Of a stretch of DNA of 64,000 nucleotides, positions 1 to 10,902 are shown piece by piece. Every line of letters begins with the position of its first letter. The stretch's first letter is position 1. Under the pieces are notes generated by a model. It saw only the letters and a list, made by a program, of their open reading frames with translations, searched no databases and had not been told where the DNA came from. Made by a program: the position numbers and the translations under genes. Origin of the DNA: Phoebastria nigripes (Eukaryota; Chordata; Aves; Procellariiformes; Diomedeidae); assembly GCA_035582835.1 (NCBI GenBank), contig JAYKAV010002972.1:507010-571009 (forward strand), written 5' to 3'.

Positions 1-1000
1 TACCCTTTTAGCTGTTATTCTTTGCATATGCCTTTTCTCTTACATTCTCCATTGCTTTTCTTCTTCCCTCTCTTCTGTATGACTTTGCCTTGGTTTTCAG
101 TTACTAATTTGTTCTTTCCAGTGTCCTGTTTCCATCATTTACAGTGGTCTCCATTCACCCATCTCTCTTGACCAGTTCTGATGAGAGGAATTTCTTTCCA
201 GAGACATTCTGCAGTGTCTTTAGCATTTGAAAATTGAAATCCTACCTGAATTTTTTTCTTAGTCTCTGTAAGAAACCTGTTTACTAAGAAAGGCAGACTT
301 GAGGAGAATTGTCCTAGAGTCTTTGTCAACCCCTTCTTTCAAAAGATGTTATTTCTATCTTCTGTGTTTGTAGTGTGCCTAATGCACCCAGAAACAAACA
401 AAAAATATCCAGCAAGGCAGAAGGAAGAAAAATGATCCCTTATTATAAATAAAATCTCATTCAAGAGAAGAGATTCATCTTTTGGATGTCTACAGCACCA
501 TAAGTGCCTACATCCAAGTTCATCAACATCATAACCCATATATATGTATAAAGTTCTGGGTTACTTTCCTTCGTTCAGTACCCTGTTCTCTCCTTTGATT
601 GTAAAGGAAGTCTAGAGTAAATTAGGTATAGGCATCTATAAAGTTAACATCCACGGTTGGTTGGATTACTCCCAGCAGAAGAAGAGAGATGCTCAGAGGA
701 ACAAATCAGTATTGCTAATATGAAGTCAATGGAATTATGGCCTACATCAGCTATGGTCAAGGTGTAACAACTCAATTACATTAAATTCAAAAAATCAAAA
801 ATGGCTGTTAGTACAAGGGTCGGCCTCAGCACTGTCTGAACCTTATTTGATTTGTGGGTTCTCATCAGCTTTGTCCTCACTCATAATGTCCTTTTCTTTC
901 TTGGAATAAGCTCATCAAGTTCTGCCTTTCCAAAAATTCAGGACTTGCTTCAGAAGAAATTTCATAGTACTTCTAATGTTTTATAATGCTACTTTCTTAC
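1..1000 (-). other. ANGPT1: ANGPT1 intron 4 (partial)
   Basis: This is the donor-proximal part of the intron after exon 4, read leftward from the GTAAGA donor at 995-1000. It is AT-rich, with no repeat family or further exon that I recognise. The first fibrinogen-like domain exon is not present. Confidence 0.85.
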
Positions 1001-1233
1001 CTCCTTCCTTGGAACAGAGGGTGATCAGAGTGTGAACTGTATCCATCAATTCAAGCTGCTGTTTCTGCAGTACACTGTTATTGCTTGTTGCCTTGTTTAA
1101 CTGCTTCTCTAGTTCCTGGATTATGTAGCTTTGTCGTGTGACCAAGCTTTGTAGGTTCTCTTTTTCCTCCTTCAAAGTGTCCAGCTCCTCTCTATGTCTT
1201 TCTTCCATTTCTAAAATTCTGTGTTCAAGTAAA
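1001..1233 (-). CDS. ANGPT1: ANGPT1 exon 4 (distal coiled coil, start of linker)
   Basis: This exon encodes 77 complete residues of angiopoietin-1, the secreted ligand that activates the endothelial receptor TIE2 (TEK). It begins LLEHRILEMEERH and ends LITLCSKEG. The core (EELDTLKEEKENLQ, TRQSYIIQELEKQL, NNSVLQKQQLELMDTVH) is nearly identical to what I know of mammalian ANGPT1 and clearly different from ANGPT2, so the paralogue call is firm. Leucine/isoleucine heptads fit the parallel coiled coil that oligomerises the ligand. NNS keeps a known N-glycosylation sequon, and a single cysteine lies just before the linker to the fibrinogen-like domain. The acceptor is ATTTTAG and the donor GTAAGA. 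The first base completes the serine codon split with exon 3 (phase 2), and the last base starts the next valine codon (phase 1). No disruption is seen. Confidence 0.97.
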
Positions 1234-1258
1234 CTAAAATGAAATAAAACCATTAGTA
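1234..1258 (-). promoter_or_regulatory. ANGPT1: Intron 3 acceptor and branch site of ANGPT1
   Basis: Read on the minus strand, the sequence upstream of exon 4 contains TACTAAT (1252-1258), then a T-rich tract and ATTTTAG at the exon edge. TACTAAT is close to the strongest known branch-point consensus, and its likely branch adenine (1253) lies 20 nt from the exon, a typical distance. The branch assignment is inferred from sequence only. Confidence 0.6.
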
Positions 1259-4200
1259 TATATTATTTCATGCCAACATATTTATTAATACAGAAAACAG
1301 AACTATTATCTTTTTCACCACAGAATTCAGTACATAAATAATTTATTCTAAAAATGTCACATGTACTAATTCAGCCCATTGGTTTCCTCTGTTAAGCAGC
1401 CAAATATAACTGCTCTCTAAGGTTCCATTTTGTGATGTTTGCATGCTGTAGTGCTTAGAGTAAAGTGCATGGAACTGCATATCTAGGTGTTTCACCCATC
1501 CAAGTACACGAGCATAGGGCCAGTAACACATTTGTATATAGAAGTTCAGGCAGAAAAGCCTAGGATAGGCAAAGGAGGGAGAAGAGCAGGGCATTGAAGG
1601 GGACATCATTGGTAGTATGTATGGGTCAACATGAAAAGAGACAAAAATAAGGGGTAAACTAAGGAAGAGTTTGTGAAGGGCCTTACCACTGAATGGAAGA
1701 TAAGCATTAGGAGCTATGGAGTACCATCAAGGGATATGGAACCCACAATAAAAGTACCATTTGATGTGGTCTGTGAAGCTAGGAAAGGAATTGTGCACCA
1801 GATGAGTGGTATCTGCTTTTACATTAAGAATAGTACTGTTTCCCCAAAAGATAAATCAGAAGTTTGCATTTTAAGGTAGGATTCCCTTGTTTTCCCTGAG
1901 TCCACATAGATATTCCCCCCCCCGCCTTTTCCGGTTCCACAAAAGGCTCCTCAGACAGAAAACTGTTGGGCATCATACTATGTGACCTGCTTACATCAAT
2001 TTTTATAAATAATTTTACACATGTATGGAAACACTTCTCCTGACTAATATTCTTTTTCTAGTACCCTCTCTGTCTTGAGTCAGAAGTGTATTATTTACAA
2101 AGATCAAAGGCACATCAGACTATATCTAGAAGAATAGAGGAGTTGTAGACATAAAGGATAGCTAATATCTGTCAACAGTGAACAAGAACTTTTTCAGACC
2201 AGTGTTTTGATGCTGTGGTGGGAGTTTAGCAGAAAGATTTTATTAATATTGGATAAAGAAATTAATTCAATCCCTCTGCTACTTTCTGTTCAGTAATTCT
2301 ACTGTATACGCCAAAAGAGGTGTTTCTCATGCCCATAAACCAACTGGTGGTTACAAACTTGCCAACAAACTGCTTCCTGTTCAAGTCAGTCTTAGGTTTA
2401 TTTATTTGCACTCTCCCCCCACCTTTGTTTTTACTTCTGGATAATAGATCAGTGGCAAAATGCCTGCATAATTTCAGGTCATTTAACCTAACTGAAGAAT
2501 GTAATAAAATCCATATGGAGTTGTTTCTACTAGATATCACGGAGCCTTAATATGAGCTGTTACAAATGATAACAATGCAAAGATTAAATTCAGGCCCTGG
2601 ATTTGCTGTACAAGCTAGAGTAATATAAAACCTTTTTTTTTTTTTTTAAATAAAAGAAACTAAGCAGCAAATCTCTTCTTCTGAAATGTTATAAATGTGG
2701 GACTTACGAAGATACTGAAGAAAATGTACTTTGTAATATCAACATATCTAGTTCTGTGAAAACCAGAAGGATCTGGGTAAAGGGGGAAAAAAAGAAAAGA
2801 TGGGACGTGAAAACACTTTTTCGTGCAGTCCCAAACACAAAGGGGAACATGATATCTCATTCTAAAAGGCTCATTAATTATTAACGAAAGCATAACAAGA
2901 TTCAGTGGACTGGAATCAGATGATAGAAAGTTTCAATCTGAAACAAAGTATGGATTTTGAAGCCAAAGACAATAAATTATTTTAACACCTTCTCAGACCT
3001 GTATCTGATTTTTTTCATCACTTGAACTCTAACATTAAACACAATGCCTTTATGCTCTAGACTTCTATGGATTTTTTTGAGAATATTTATGCGGAAGTCT
3101 TTGAGCTTTGTTATGCAAAAAGTCAGACTAATTAGTTTAGTTAGGCAGAAGTGGTTAAAAATGTTCTGATGGAACTGGTTTTAGTCATAAAATACTGTTC
3201 AACAAAATAAAAAAAAGTTCTATGTGAATTTTATCAGTTTTGTCCACTTTTTCTGGAAATTATTGAAATGCTCATTTTGACTCTAGATTTTAACTTTTCT
3301 GATAGACTATAAGTTATATCAATGCACTTTGGATAGGAACAAGGTGGGCCCTGGGCACAGTCTGTGATAGAAAGGGTGCTAGGTGTGGCCACATCCCAGT
3401 GTGACATCTTACAGTCCATCGAAAATGTTGTGTACTGTCAATGTAAGAGAAGATGCCATTCTTGAAGCCAGAATATTGCTTTACAGTTAAATGGTAAGGA
3501 AAGACAAAAAAAGTTCCCTTTATCTTTGTCCCTATCCTAGTACAGTACTGGGCATTTCCCTAATTCCACAACATCCTATCTGCATGTCCACATCTAAATG
3601 ATTTCCATATCTGAATGATTTCATGTAAAAGAAAGAGCCTGTGACAGCCACAATTTGTGCATTGCATTATTTGTTTCCCACCGTAGCCTAAGACCATAGT
3701 AAATGAACCCATGGTGATGACAGTCTTATTTGTATCAACACTGGCCATGTCAAGCAAGAAAGAAGAATGTTTAGAGCTTCCCAGTTTGGCATCTACAGAG
3801 ACAGACAGCAAGCAGATGTTTTACGGCTTTAGTAATAATACATCCTAATATTTATGAGTAGTGTGTCAACAACATGTGGTAGAAAGATAGGACTGTCACA
3901 GCACTTGGTTCCTTTACAGTTTTCTGTGTAGATTAAAAGTCCTGTTATTATAAACTGCAAAACTAAGCTCTTTTAAGGAATGCATATGCATTTATGCAAT
4001 GATCTTTCTATATCCATAAATCTACAACAGCTAAGAGTAAGTTCTGAGGATAGGACCACTCCCTGTATTCCTGGGAGAAACCCAAAACATTCATTGTGTT
4101 TTACTAAGAATCAATGAGAAACCTTTGGCCAAAGCTCCAAATGAACACAAGCAAAAACTTCGCATAGATTGTGGATTTCTGCACCAGGCTGTTCCAAAAG

Positions 4201-4781
4201 GAAGAAATCCTTAAACAGCATGAGAAAAGCTGCTTTTATGGCCTTTGACTCCAATGTGGCCAGAATTTTTCATTTGTATTGTTACATTCATATTTATTAT
4301 AGCTCATTTAAATTAAAAAAAAAAAAGTGCTAGAAACCTCATCAAAAAATCTTGAAACAGGTTGAAACCAATTACAAAGATATTTAGATTTTTTTTTTTT
4401 GATATTTAGATTTTATTTTTTTTAACAGTTGTGAGAACATTCTGTTATCTCTTTTTAGCTTGTGACATCAGACAATTTCTAATAGACAAATACCATGAAG
4501 AAATAACTTTGCTGAGTGCTTGGTAAAGATATTTTCTCAATTTTTTAAAGAGCCATTGTGAAGACAGAGTTAAAATGAAAATATTTCTACTAGTTTTCAT
4601 TAATGAGTATTGCTGACACAGAATATTAAAGAAAACAAGAAGGCTGTCTCTATACCAATTAATCCAACAATCTGTAAAGGTTGACTGAAATTATTAAATA
4701 GCACTCTTTTATAACATTTTCCAGTAAAATGTTATAGGCATGATGTATTGACTGGCTCTTTTTTACAGTAAGTTTACTGTA

Positions 4782-4848
4782 TACATTTCCTATACATTTG
4801 AAATTCCTGTACATTTCCTATATGTTTGAAATTCCTATATGTTTGAAA
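4782..4848 (+). repeat. 28-bp tandem repeat, about 2.4 copies
   Basis: A unit of the form TACATTTCCTATACATTTG plus AAATTCCTG occupies 4782-4809, a second copy with few changes 4810-4837, and a partial third (TATGTTTGAAA) 4838-4848. Confidence 0.85.
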
Positions 4849-4939
4849 ACATTACTGACCTTGACAGATGAAGCAGTCATGGGAACTACAATACTCACGA
4901 TAAAAATAAATCACCATTCACTAGAAGCATCATATATAT

Positions 4940-4943
<4 letters not shown>

Positions 4944-4971
<28 letters not shown>
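4944..4971 (+). repeat. (AC)14 microsatellite
   Basis: An uninterrupted AC dinucleotide run, preceded by an AT-rich ATATATATACAT flank and followed by GTATGTGTG. It is likely length-polymorphic. Confidence 0.97.
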
Positions 4972-7900
4972 GTATGTGTGTTTTTATAATTGTAGCCTTC
5001 AGTTTGGGGAAACAAATCAGGCATTTGGGGAACAGAATGAAGTTGTGAAGAAACAAATGTTGTTAACATGGATAAATACCAATATTATCCATTGGACAAT
5101 GACTCTTTGGAGTCATTATCTAGAAGACAATTAAATTAAAAACAAACACACACACCCCCCAAACCCAGACAAACTTAATTTTCCTAAAGGTTAACCATGT
5201 TCAATGTCTAACCTACTGATCTTGGTGAGGCTAGGAATCTATTTTCAACCATACAAACAATGTGTTAACTTTGTCAGGATATAAGCCAGTGGGATGCCTC
5301 AGTGCAACTGTGCTGTGTCCAGCTGATTCAGAAAAAGCCTTCTGATAATGCTGGAGAGGGTAGAAGGCCTGTACAGAAGTCAAAGAACGACTTCCAGTGA
5401 AAGCTGCTATCATTTTGAAAGGTGATGAAGTAGAACATATAGAAAGCACTCTGGTAGCTCTCTGGGGAGGAAGGAAAGTCTGGTTTAGACAATTTGCCTT
5501 ATAAGGTAGGTAGTTTATTCACTAATCCATTCCAGGCCACAGCAGTTTAAGAGATTTTTTTTTTTTTTTTATCTTTGTTTTCAGAGGCCTCAGTTTAGAC
5601 ACGTGAGAACAGGATATAGACCAGATCTTAGAGATGGACATCTTTTGCATTAAAATAATCTTTTAAAAAATCTGGATTTATTAAAAATACAGATAAAAAC
5701 ATTTACTTTGTTGAGCTATTCAATAAATAAAGACAAGTAACGTCACACTAGAAAAAAATTCTTTGGCCATATACATGTGGTTCTCTTGTATTATGTGTGT
5801 ATGGGAAGACAAACAGGTAGAGGATTTAAATGCTTACTTTTGAGTGCAAGAACAGTATTTTCTCATTGAGACAGCTTCTTTGTACTTGCTTTTACATGAG
5901 TGAAATTTTCCCTGTATTGTTAGCTGCTGACACTTATACTTACGTTGGTGGTCTGATATTGTCTGATCAGTTTAAGGAAGTATAAAAATATGTGTCCCCA
6001 TATTTCTCAAGACCAGTAAAGTAATTGGTCACTTAGCATCAGTAAACCTATTTTTTATACCAGTGGCAAGATAATTCCATTGAAATCACAAAAGTGAAGC
6101 GAAAAATCTGGATTTATCTTTTTAGTATATATGAAACCTGCAAATAGACATATTGTGTTTCCTCATCTTTCACAGAGTCAGATGGAAATTCAAGAATCAT
6201 TCTTGCGCCCTCGCCTTTCATAGGATACAACAGTTCTTGTACTCAATGTGTTAATCTAGTTTGATTGTGTGCAAATTCAAGCTGGATTTTATGTTTAAAT
6301 TTCACTTCCACTATTTATTGCTGGAAGATCCAGAATTCCATTATATTTTTTGTCATTTGTTTCATTTGAGTAAATAAAAAGTTGTTTTCACACTTGCATA
6401 TTGAAACAAATGGCACACAATAAGTTCAATGCAGCTGGTACACTCTGGGAAAAAAAAGGGGGCTCATAAAGGCACTTAAGCAGGGAAATCTTTCAAGAAT
6501 AAATCAAAATAGTTTTTAGAAAGCTCTTGTGGGAGAAAAAATGGCAATGGAAGAAACCACCATTTACATTACAGTGGGTGGGAACCAACAGAACTAAATT
6601 ATTTATGGTATAAGAGCACTCAATAGAAACATGATTCTGGGGCAAATGTGACTTTACTTATGCCATGGAATATCTTTCACTTCAGTGAGATAAAAAGAAA
6701 AAAATTGGCCACTCTTCCCAGCAGAGGCAGGAAGTAAAGAGAAAGGCCAAGAATAGATGTATTTCTAGTCTAAAGAACATGCATTGGTCCCCTGTTGATA
6801 TGCAGTGTTCATTTGATTTAAGGATAATATACAAGTTACTGTAGTACATCAATGATCAGTTATTACTACTATAAGATTTTGCATTACTTTCATCCAAAAT
6901 CCAGTTCTTTGAAAGTGTTTGTGATCATTATTTTTATTTTATATAGAGGAAATTTTAGCAGAGAGAAAGAAATTATCTGCCCACAGTACACCATCTATTT
7001 TGATTATTTTTGCGATGGTAATAGTTCCTACACTCGTTCCCACTGTGGTGTACACCTACTGCAAAAGAAAGGCCCTTTCCAAAAAAGCTTACAGTCCACA
7101 TAGGCAATGCGGATAAAAGGAATTTTATCTGTTTTATTGATGTGAACGTGATATGGAGAGGGATGAAGACATTTTAACTGCAAACAACTACTGAACATAG
7201 CCTGATGGGTAATCTATAAGTACTGTTTAAAGTTAAGCAAGCTAAAATCACTGGCATGTCCAGAAACCTAGCATCTGCTGAGATCACCAAGATCTGTCCC
7301 ATAGTGAACCTGTCACACACATAATTGATTTCAGGATCAGGACCTCCAAAGCCAAGATTACGCAGTTCTTTGTTGGGAGTAGATGATAATACAGGAGCTG
7401 ATGATCCATATTTTAGTGTAATCATAACACTGCCCTCTCCCTAATATTATCACTCCCAAGGAGAGAGTAACAGAACCTGGACAGTGTATGCCAGGTTCAT
7501 TACAAGATGAAACTCCATGTGCTTTTTCATTTATCCACATACAACTATACTTCTGAAAGAAACAATTGGGTATAAAATGTGCTTTTTAACATACCCCCTC
7601 CTTTTCTTCCGAAAAACCAAGGCAGACCATTTTGTCATGTCACAGACCATTTCATCATAATGTCAGCCAAGTCAAAGGTGAACTTAAGTAAAACTTACTT
7701 GTTTACTGACATGAAGACTTTACACCCTGACACATTGCTAAGATAAATAAATAAATTCAGATTATTAAGTACACAAGTCTCANTCTCTTGAGCAGCCAAT
7801 AAAATTTTGTTGCTGACCAGATTGCAGCAGATAAAAATGCAAGTATTTGTATCCTTAACTGATGCTTGGGTTAATCCCAAATTGAAATAGGTTTGTAAAA

Positions 7901-8659
7901 TATGTAGAATGCACATGCCTACTGTCTCTGTGGACTGCAGGGAGAGCCCACATACACAGTTTAGGTGAATGACTTAATTTTGAGATGGCTAAAGTCAAAG
8001 TTAATCCCACACTAATTTATTCGTATTTCCAATTGGTCAAGGGAAATCTGTGGAGTTCAAGAGGTTTCAATGTGTAATCCAGCTTCTCCAGAATGTATTT
8101 GCTGGAATTACTGGTTATAAACAGTTGTTAGATTAAATACATTAAATTGGTTTTCATAACCAGTAGCAATAATGGCATATTATTTGACCAGCTTTGCAAC
8201 TAGACACATTTAGCAAACACATTTCTTTGTAACACCATTTTCTATTTTTCATTATTATCTGGTTCTTTGCCGCCTTTTCCCAGTAGCTCCTAGCCTATTG
8301 TGGTGTTAGTCTTCCTTACATATAACCCTGGGCCAGGTTTTTCCGCCTCAGTTGCCGATTCCTGTCCAGGAGCACCAGAGTCACACTGCCTTTTTTGGCA
8401 AACTGTCTGATTTCAATTTAAACAGCCCACTAAAGCTTGTACAGGACGCTTCAGTAACTACCTCACTTTTAAAGCTGTTTGCCTTACTTCAATGTCAAAT
8501 GTAGTTACAGGAAATAGAAATCTTAGTCCTAGTTAGACTTACCTCACAGTTGCTCTTTCTAGAAGGGAGCCGAGAGTGAAGCTGCAGAGTGAAAGCACTC
8601 TCTGTCCTCCCAGCTTAAACCTGGCCATTACAGAGGCAGGAATATGAGCCTTAGGTCTC

Positions 8660-9531
8660 TAGAAGGGCAGCCAAGAAGGAAAATGGCTTTACCCACTGTA
8701 TTGAGTGCAGGTGTCCAGGTTTGGGCAACTTGGGGGGCTGCAGGGATGGCCTCTGTGAGGAGAGGCTGGGGCTGCCCCGTGCCGGACACAGCCGGTTCCA
8801 GCCTGCTGCAACGGACCCACCGCAGGGCACACCTGAGCCCAACAGCCAAGGTGGTTACGCCTTGGGGAAAGCATACTTAAGAACGGGTAAAAACACCACA
8901 CGACAGTGTGAGGAGTGAGGGAAAAAAGTGAGAGAAACAATGCCGCAGACACCAAGGTCAGAGAAGAAGGAGGGGAGGAGGTGCCAGAGCAGAGATTCCC
9001 CTCTAACCCGTGAGAGAGACCATGGTGGAGGAGGTATTTCCCATGGAGGACCCCACGCTGGAGCAGGTGGAGATGTCCAGAAGGAAACTGCAGCCTGTGG
9101 AGAGCCCACGTTGGAGCAGTCTTATCCTGAAGGACTGCGGCCCGTGGGAAAGAACCACGCTGGAGAAGGGAAAGAGCATGAGGAAGAAGAGGCAAAGTGT
9201 TGTGAACTGACCACAACCCCCATTCCTCATCCCCCTGCACTGCTCGGGGAGGGGAGGTAGAAGAGTCAGGAGTGAAGTTGAGTCTGGGAAGAAGGGGAGG
9301 TAGGGGGAAAGGTCTCTTTGGTTTTGCTTTTATTTCTTGCTATCCTATGCTGTTATTAATTGGCAATAAATAAGGCTGTTTTGCCCATGACAGTACTAGT
9401 AAGTGATTTCCCTGTCTTTATCTCGACGATAAGCTTTTTCACCATATTTTCTCCCTCTGTCCTGTTGATGAAGGGGAGTGAGAGAGCAGCTGGGTGGGCA
9501 TCTGGCAGCCAGACAAGGTCAACCCACTACA
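8660..9531 (+). mobile_element. Avian LTR-like interspersed repeat (solo)
   Basis: A GC-rich block sits abruptly in AT-rich intron. It contains phrases I associate with a common avian interspersed repeat usually classed as an endogenous-retrovirus LTR: GCCCCGTGCCGGACACAGCC, a purine-rich middle, an AATAAA signal near 9365, and a 3' end reading GGTCAACCCACTACA. The middle (about 9010-9180) carries degenerate 35-50-nt units built on GTGGAGA...CACGCTGGAGCAG. Several overlapping open frames here, including 8928-9260, are repeat-derived and have no gag, pol or env similarity. No internal retroviral region or second LTR flanks it, so a solo LTR is the simplest reading. The 5' edge is uncertain, no target-site duplication was identified, and the family name is not assigned. 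Confidence 0.6.
9010..9180 (+). repeat. Internal degenerate tandem units of the LTR-like repeat
   Basis: About four imperfect units of 35-50 nt recur here, each with a variant of CATGGAGGACC or CGTGGGAAAGAACC followed by CACGCTGGAGCAG. Unit number in such arrays tends to vary between copies of this repeat, which makes them plausible length polymorphisms. Confidence 0.5.
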
Positions 9532-9560
9532 CATGCTCTCTGAGATACTGGATTGCTAAA

Positions 9561-9653
9561 TCCAGTGACTTCGGGTACTGAGTCCCTGTGTCACAGAAGC
9601 ACCTCTCTCACAGAGAGGTGCTTCTGTGTAGCACAGAAAGGGACAACACTGGA
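9561..9653. repeat. Nested inverted repeat (hairpin/cruciform)
   Basis: The core is a perfect 16-bp inverted repeat: CACAGAAGCACCTCTC at 9592-9607 and its exact complement at 9613-9628, separated by 5 nt (TCACA). Outer arms also pair: GTCCC (9582-9586) with GGGAC (9640-9644), CTGTG (9586-9590) with CACAG (9632-9636), and TCCAGTG (9561-9567) with CACTGGA (9647-9653). It lies between the LTR-like repeat and the CR1. Its function, if any, is unknown. Confidence 0.85.
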
Positions 9654-9714
9654 ACTTATTCTTGACTCTCACTTCACTGCTTAAAAAGTTATGTGCTGCT
9701 AAACAGTTTTTTCT

Positions 9715-10240
9715 TCAATTTCAATTTTTGTACTGCGTCCAGCTCTGGAGCCTTCAGCATAAGAAAGACATGGACCTGTTGGAGCAGGTCCAGAGGAGGG
9801 TCACAAAAATGATCAGGGGGATGGAACACCTCTCCTATGAAGAAAGGCTGAGAGAGTTGGGGTTGTTCAGCCTGGAGAAGAGAAGGCTTCGGGGAGACCT
9901 TATTGCAGCCTTTCAGTACTTAAAGGGGGCTTATAAAAAAGATGGCAGCAAACTTTTTAGCAGGGCCTGTTGCGACAGGACAAGGGGGAATGGCTTTAAA
10001 CTAAAAGAGGGTAGTTTTAGACTAGGTATAAGGAAGAAATTTTTTACACTGAGGGTGTGAAACACTGGCACAGGTTGCCCAGAGGGGTGGTAGATGCCCC
10101 ACCCCTGAAAACATTCAAGGTTCAGGTTGGACGAGGCTCTGAGCAACCTGATCTAGTTGAAGATGTCCCTGCCCATGGCAGGGGAGTTGGACTAGATGAT
10201 CTTTAAAGGTCCCTTCCAACCCAAACTATTCTAGGATTCA
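9715..10240 (+). mobile_element. CR1 LINE, 5'-truncated 3' end
   Basis: This is the 3' terminal 0.5 kb of a chicken-repeat-1 retrotransposon. It holds the end of ORF2 and the short 3' UTR. The open frame at 9662-10060 runs from intron into the element and encodes the characteristic CR1 C-terminus (for example [20 protein letters not shown] and [12 protein letters not shown]). The frame breaks near 10060, where the usual GGTGGTGAAAC appears to have lost bases. The element ends with CCTTCCAACCCAAACTATTC and a short ATTCT/GATTC 8-mer-type tail, as CR1 does. The 5' truncation near 9715 is typical, because reverse transcription starts at the 3' end. It is relatively well preserved and has the opposite orientation to ANGPT1. 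Confidence 0.95.
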
Positions 10241-10780
10241 ACATAAACCCCAAATGTTTATCATTCACTTATTCTTTAAATGGATCATGGCCCCAAGTAC
10301 GCTATATACAATTGAGTCCAAAGGGAGAGAGAGATCCTTCTACATGTTAGATCTTTGTATCCATTAAAATTAGAAAGACGAACTACTGAAGATTTTCTGT
10401 TTCTTATGTACTTTAAGGTAGTTGATAATCTCATAACTTATTATTAATATTTTTCTACTTGAAAGTGCTCATACGAGTTATCCCTGTGCTTTTCAGTAGC
10501 AGGAACTGTAGTAATATGACTAAGTTGTCATGAAGCAAACTGAGATGTAAACTTACAATGCACATGAGAAGTGGTAAAAATCAACTTTCATTTATCATAC
10601 AGGAGCTAACACAGTGTAAGTTCACACCCTAGCTCTTCTAGCCATTTTGTAAGTATTACCTATACTTTCCATTTACTGTATTTGCTTCTTCCATTTCATC
10701 AGTTGCTTAGAACAAAGTATGCACAGACCACTTTGTGATGAACAGAGAAAGAGTGTAAGAGACCAACTACTCATTCTTAC

Positions 10781-10902
10781 CTGTTTTTCTCATGAATTTT
10801 CAGGATTTCGTGTGTCTGTTGTAGCAGCTGTTTTTCTAGTTTGTACGTTGACAGTGAATTTTCCAGTAGCTGAATTTCAAGTCTGGATGTTTGATTTAGC
10901 AC
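10781..10902 (-). CDS. ANGPT1: ANGPT1 exon 3 (central coiled coil)
   Basis: This 122-nt exon encodes about 40 residues of the angiopoietin-1 coiled coil, starting VLNQTSRLEIQLLENSL and ending EILKIHEKN. It differs from the human sequence I recall by little more than a histidine for asparagine in QQTHEILK. Leucines at heptad spacing (LEIQLLENSL, LEKQLLQQ) support a coiled coil, and NQT keeps a known N-glycosylation sequon. The exon starts in phase 0 directly after the glutamine codon of exon 2 and ends with AG, the first two bases of the serine codon completed by exon 4. The donor is GTAAGA. The acceptor reads ATCCTTAAG, with a short, interrupted pyrimidine tract, weaker than those of the neighbouring exons. 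The length equals that of the mammalian exon as I recall it. Confidence 0.96.

Larger units (their letters stand above)
1234..10780 (-). other. ANGPT1: ANGPT1 intron 3
   Basis: This 9.5-kb phase-2 intron separates exons 3 and 4. The 1.3-8.6 kb part is AT-rich with simple repeats only: T runs at 2633-2647 and 5555-5570, a duplicated 22-bp unit at 4378-4422, a 28-bp tandem repeat at 4782-4848 and a CA repeat at 4944-4971. The 8.6-10.3 kb part is a cluster of mobile-element sequence: an LTR-like repeat, a nested inverted repeat and a CR1 3' end. No exon-like segment was found between the flanking exons. Confidence 0.85.

Noticed and set aside
8689..9240. 183-codon minus-strand open frame and overlapping frames.
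   Set aside because: All lie within the LTR-like repeat, where GC-rich sequence has few stop codons in any frame. No retroviral protein similarity is visible.
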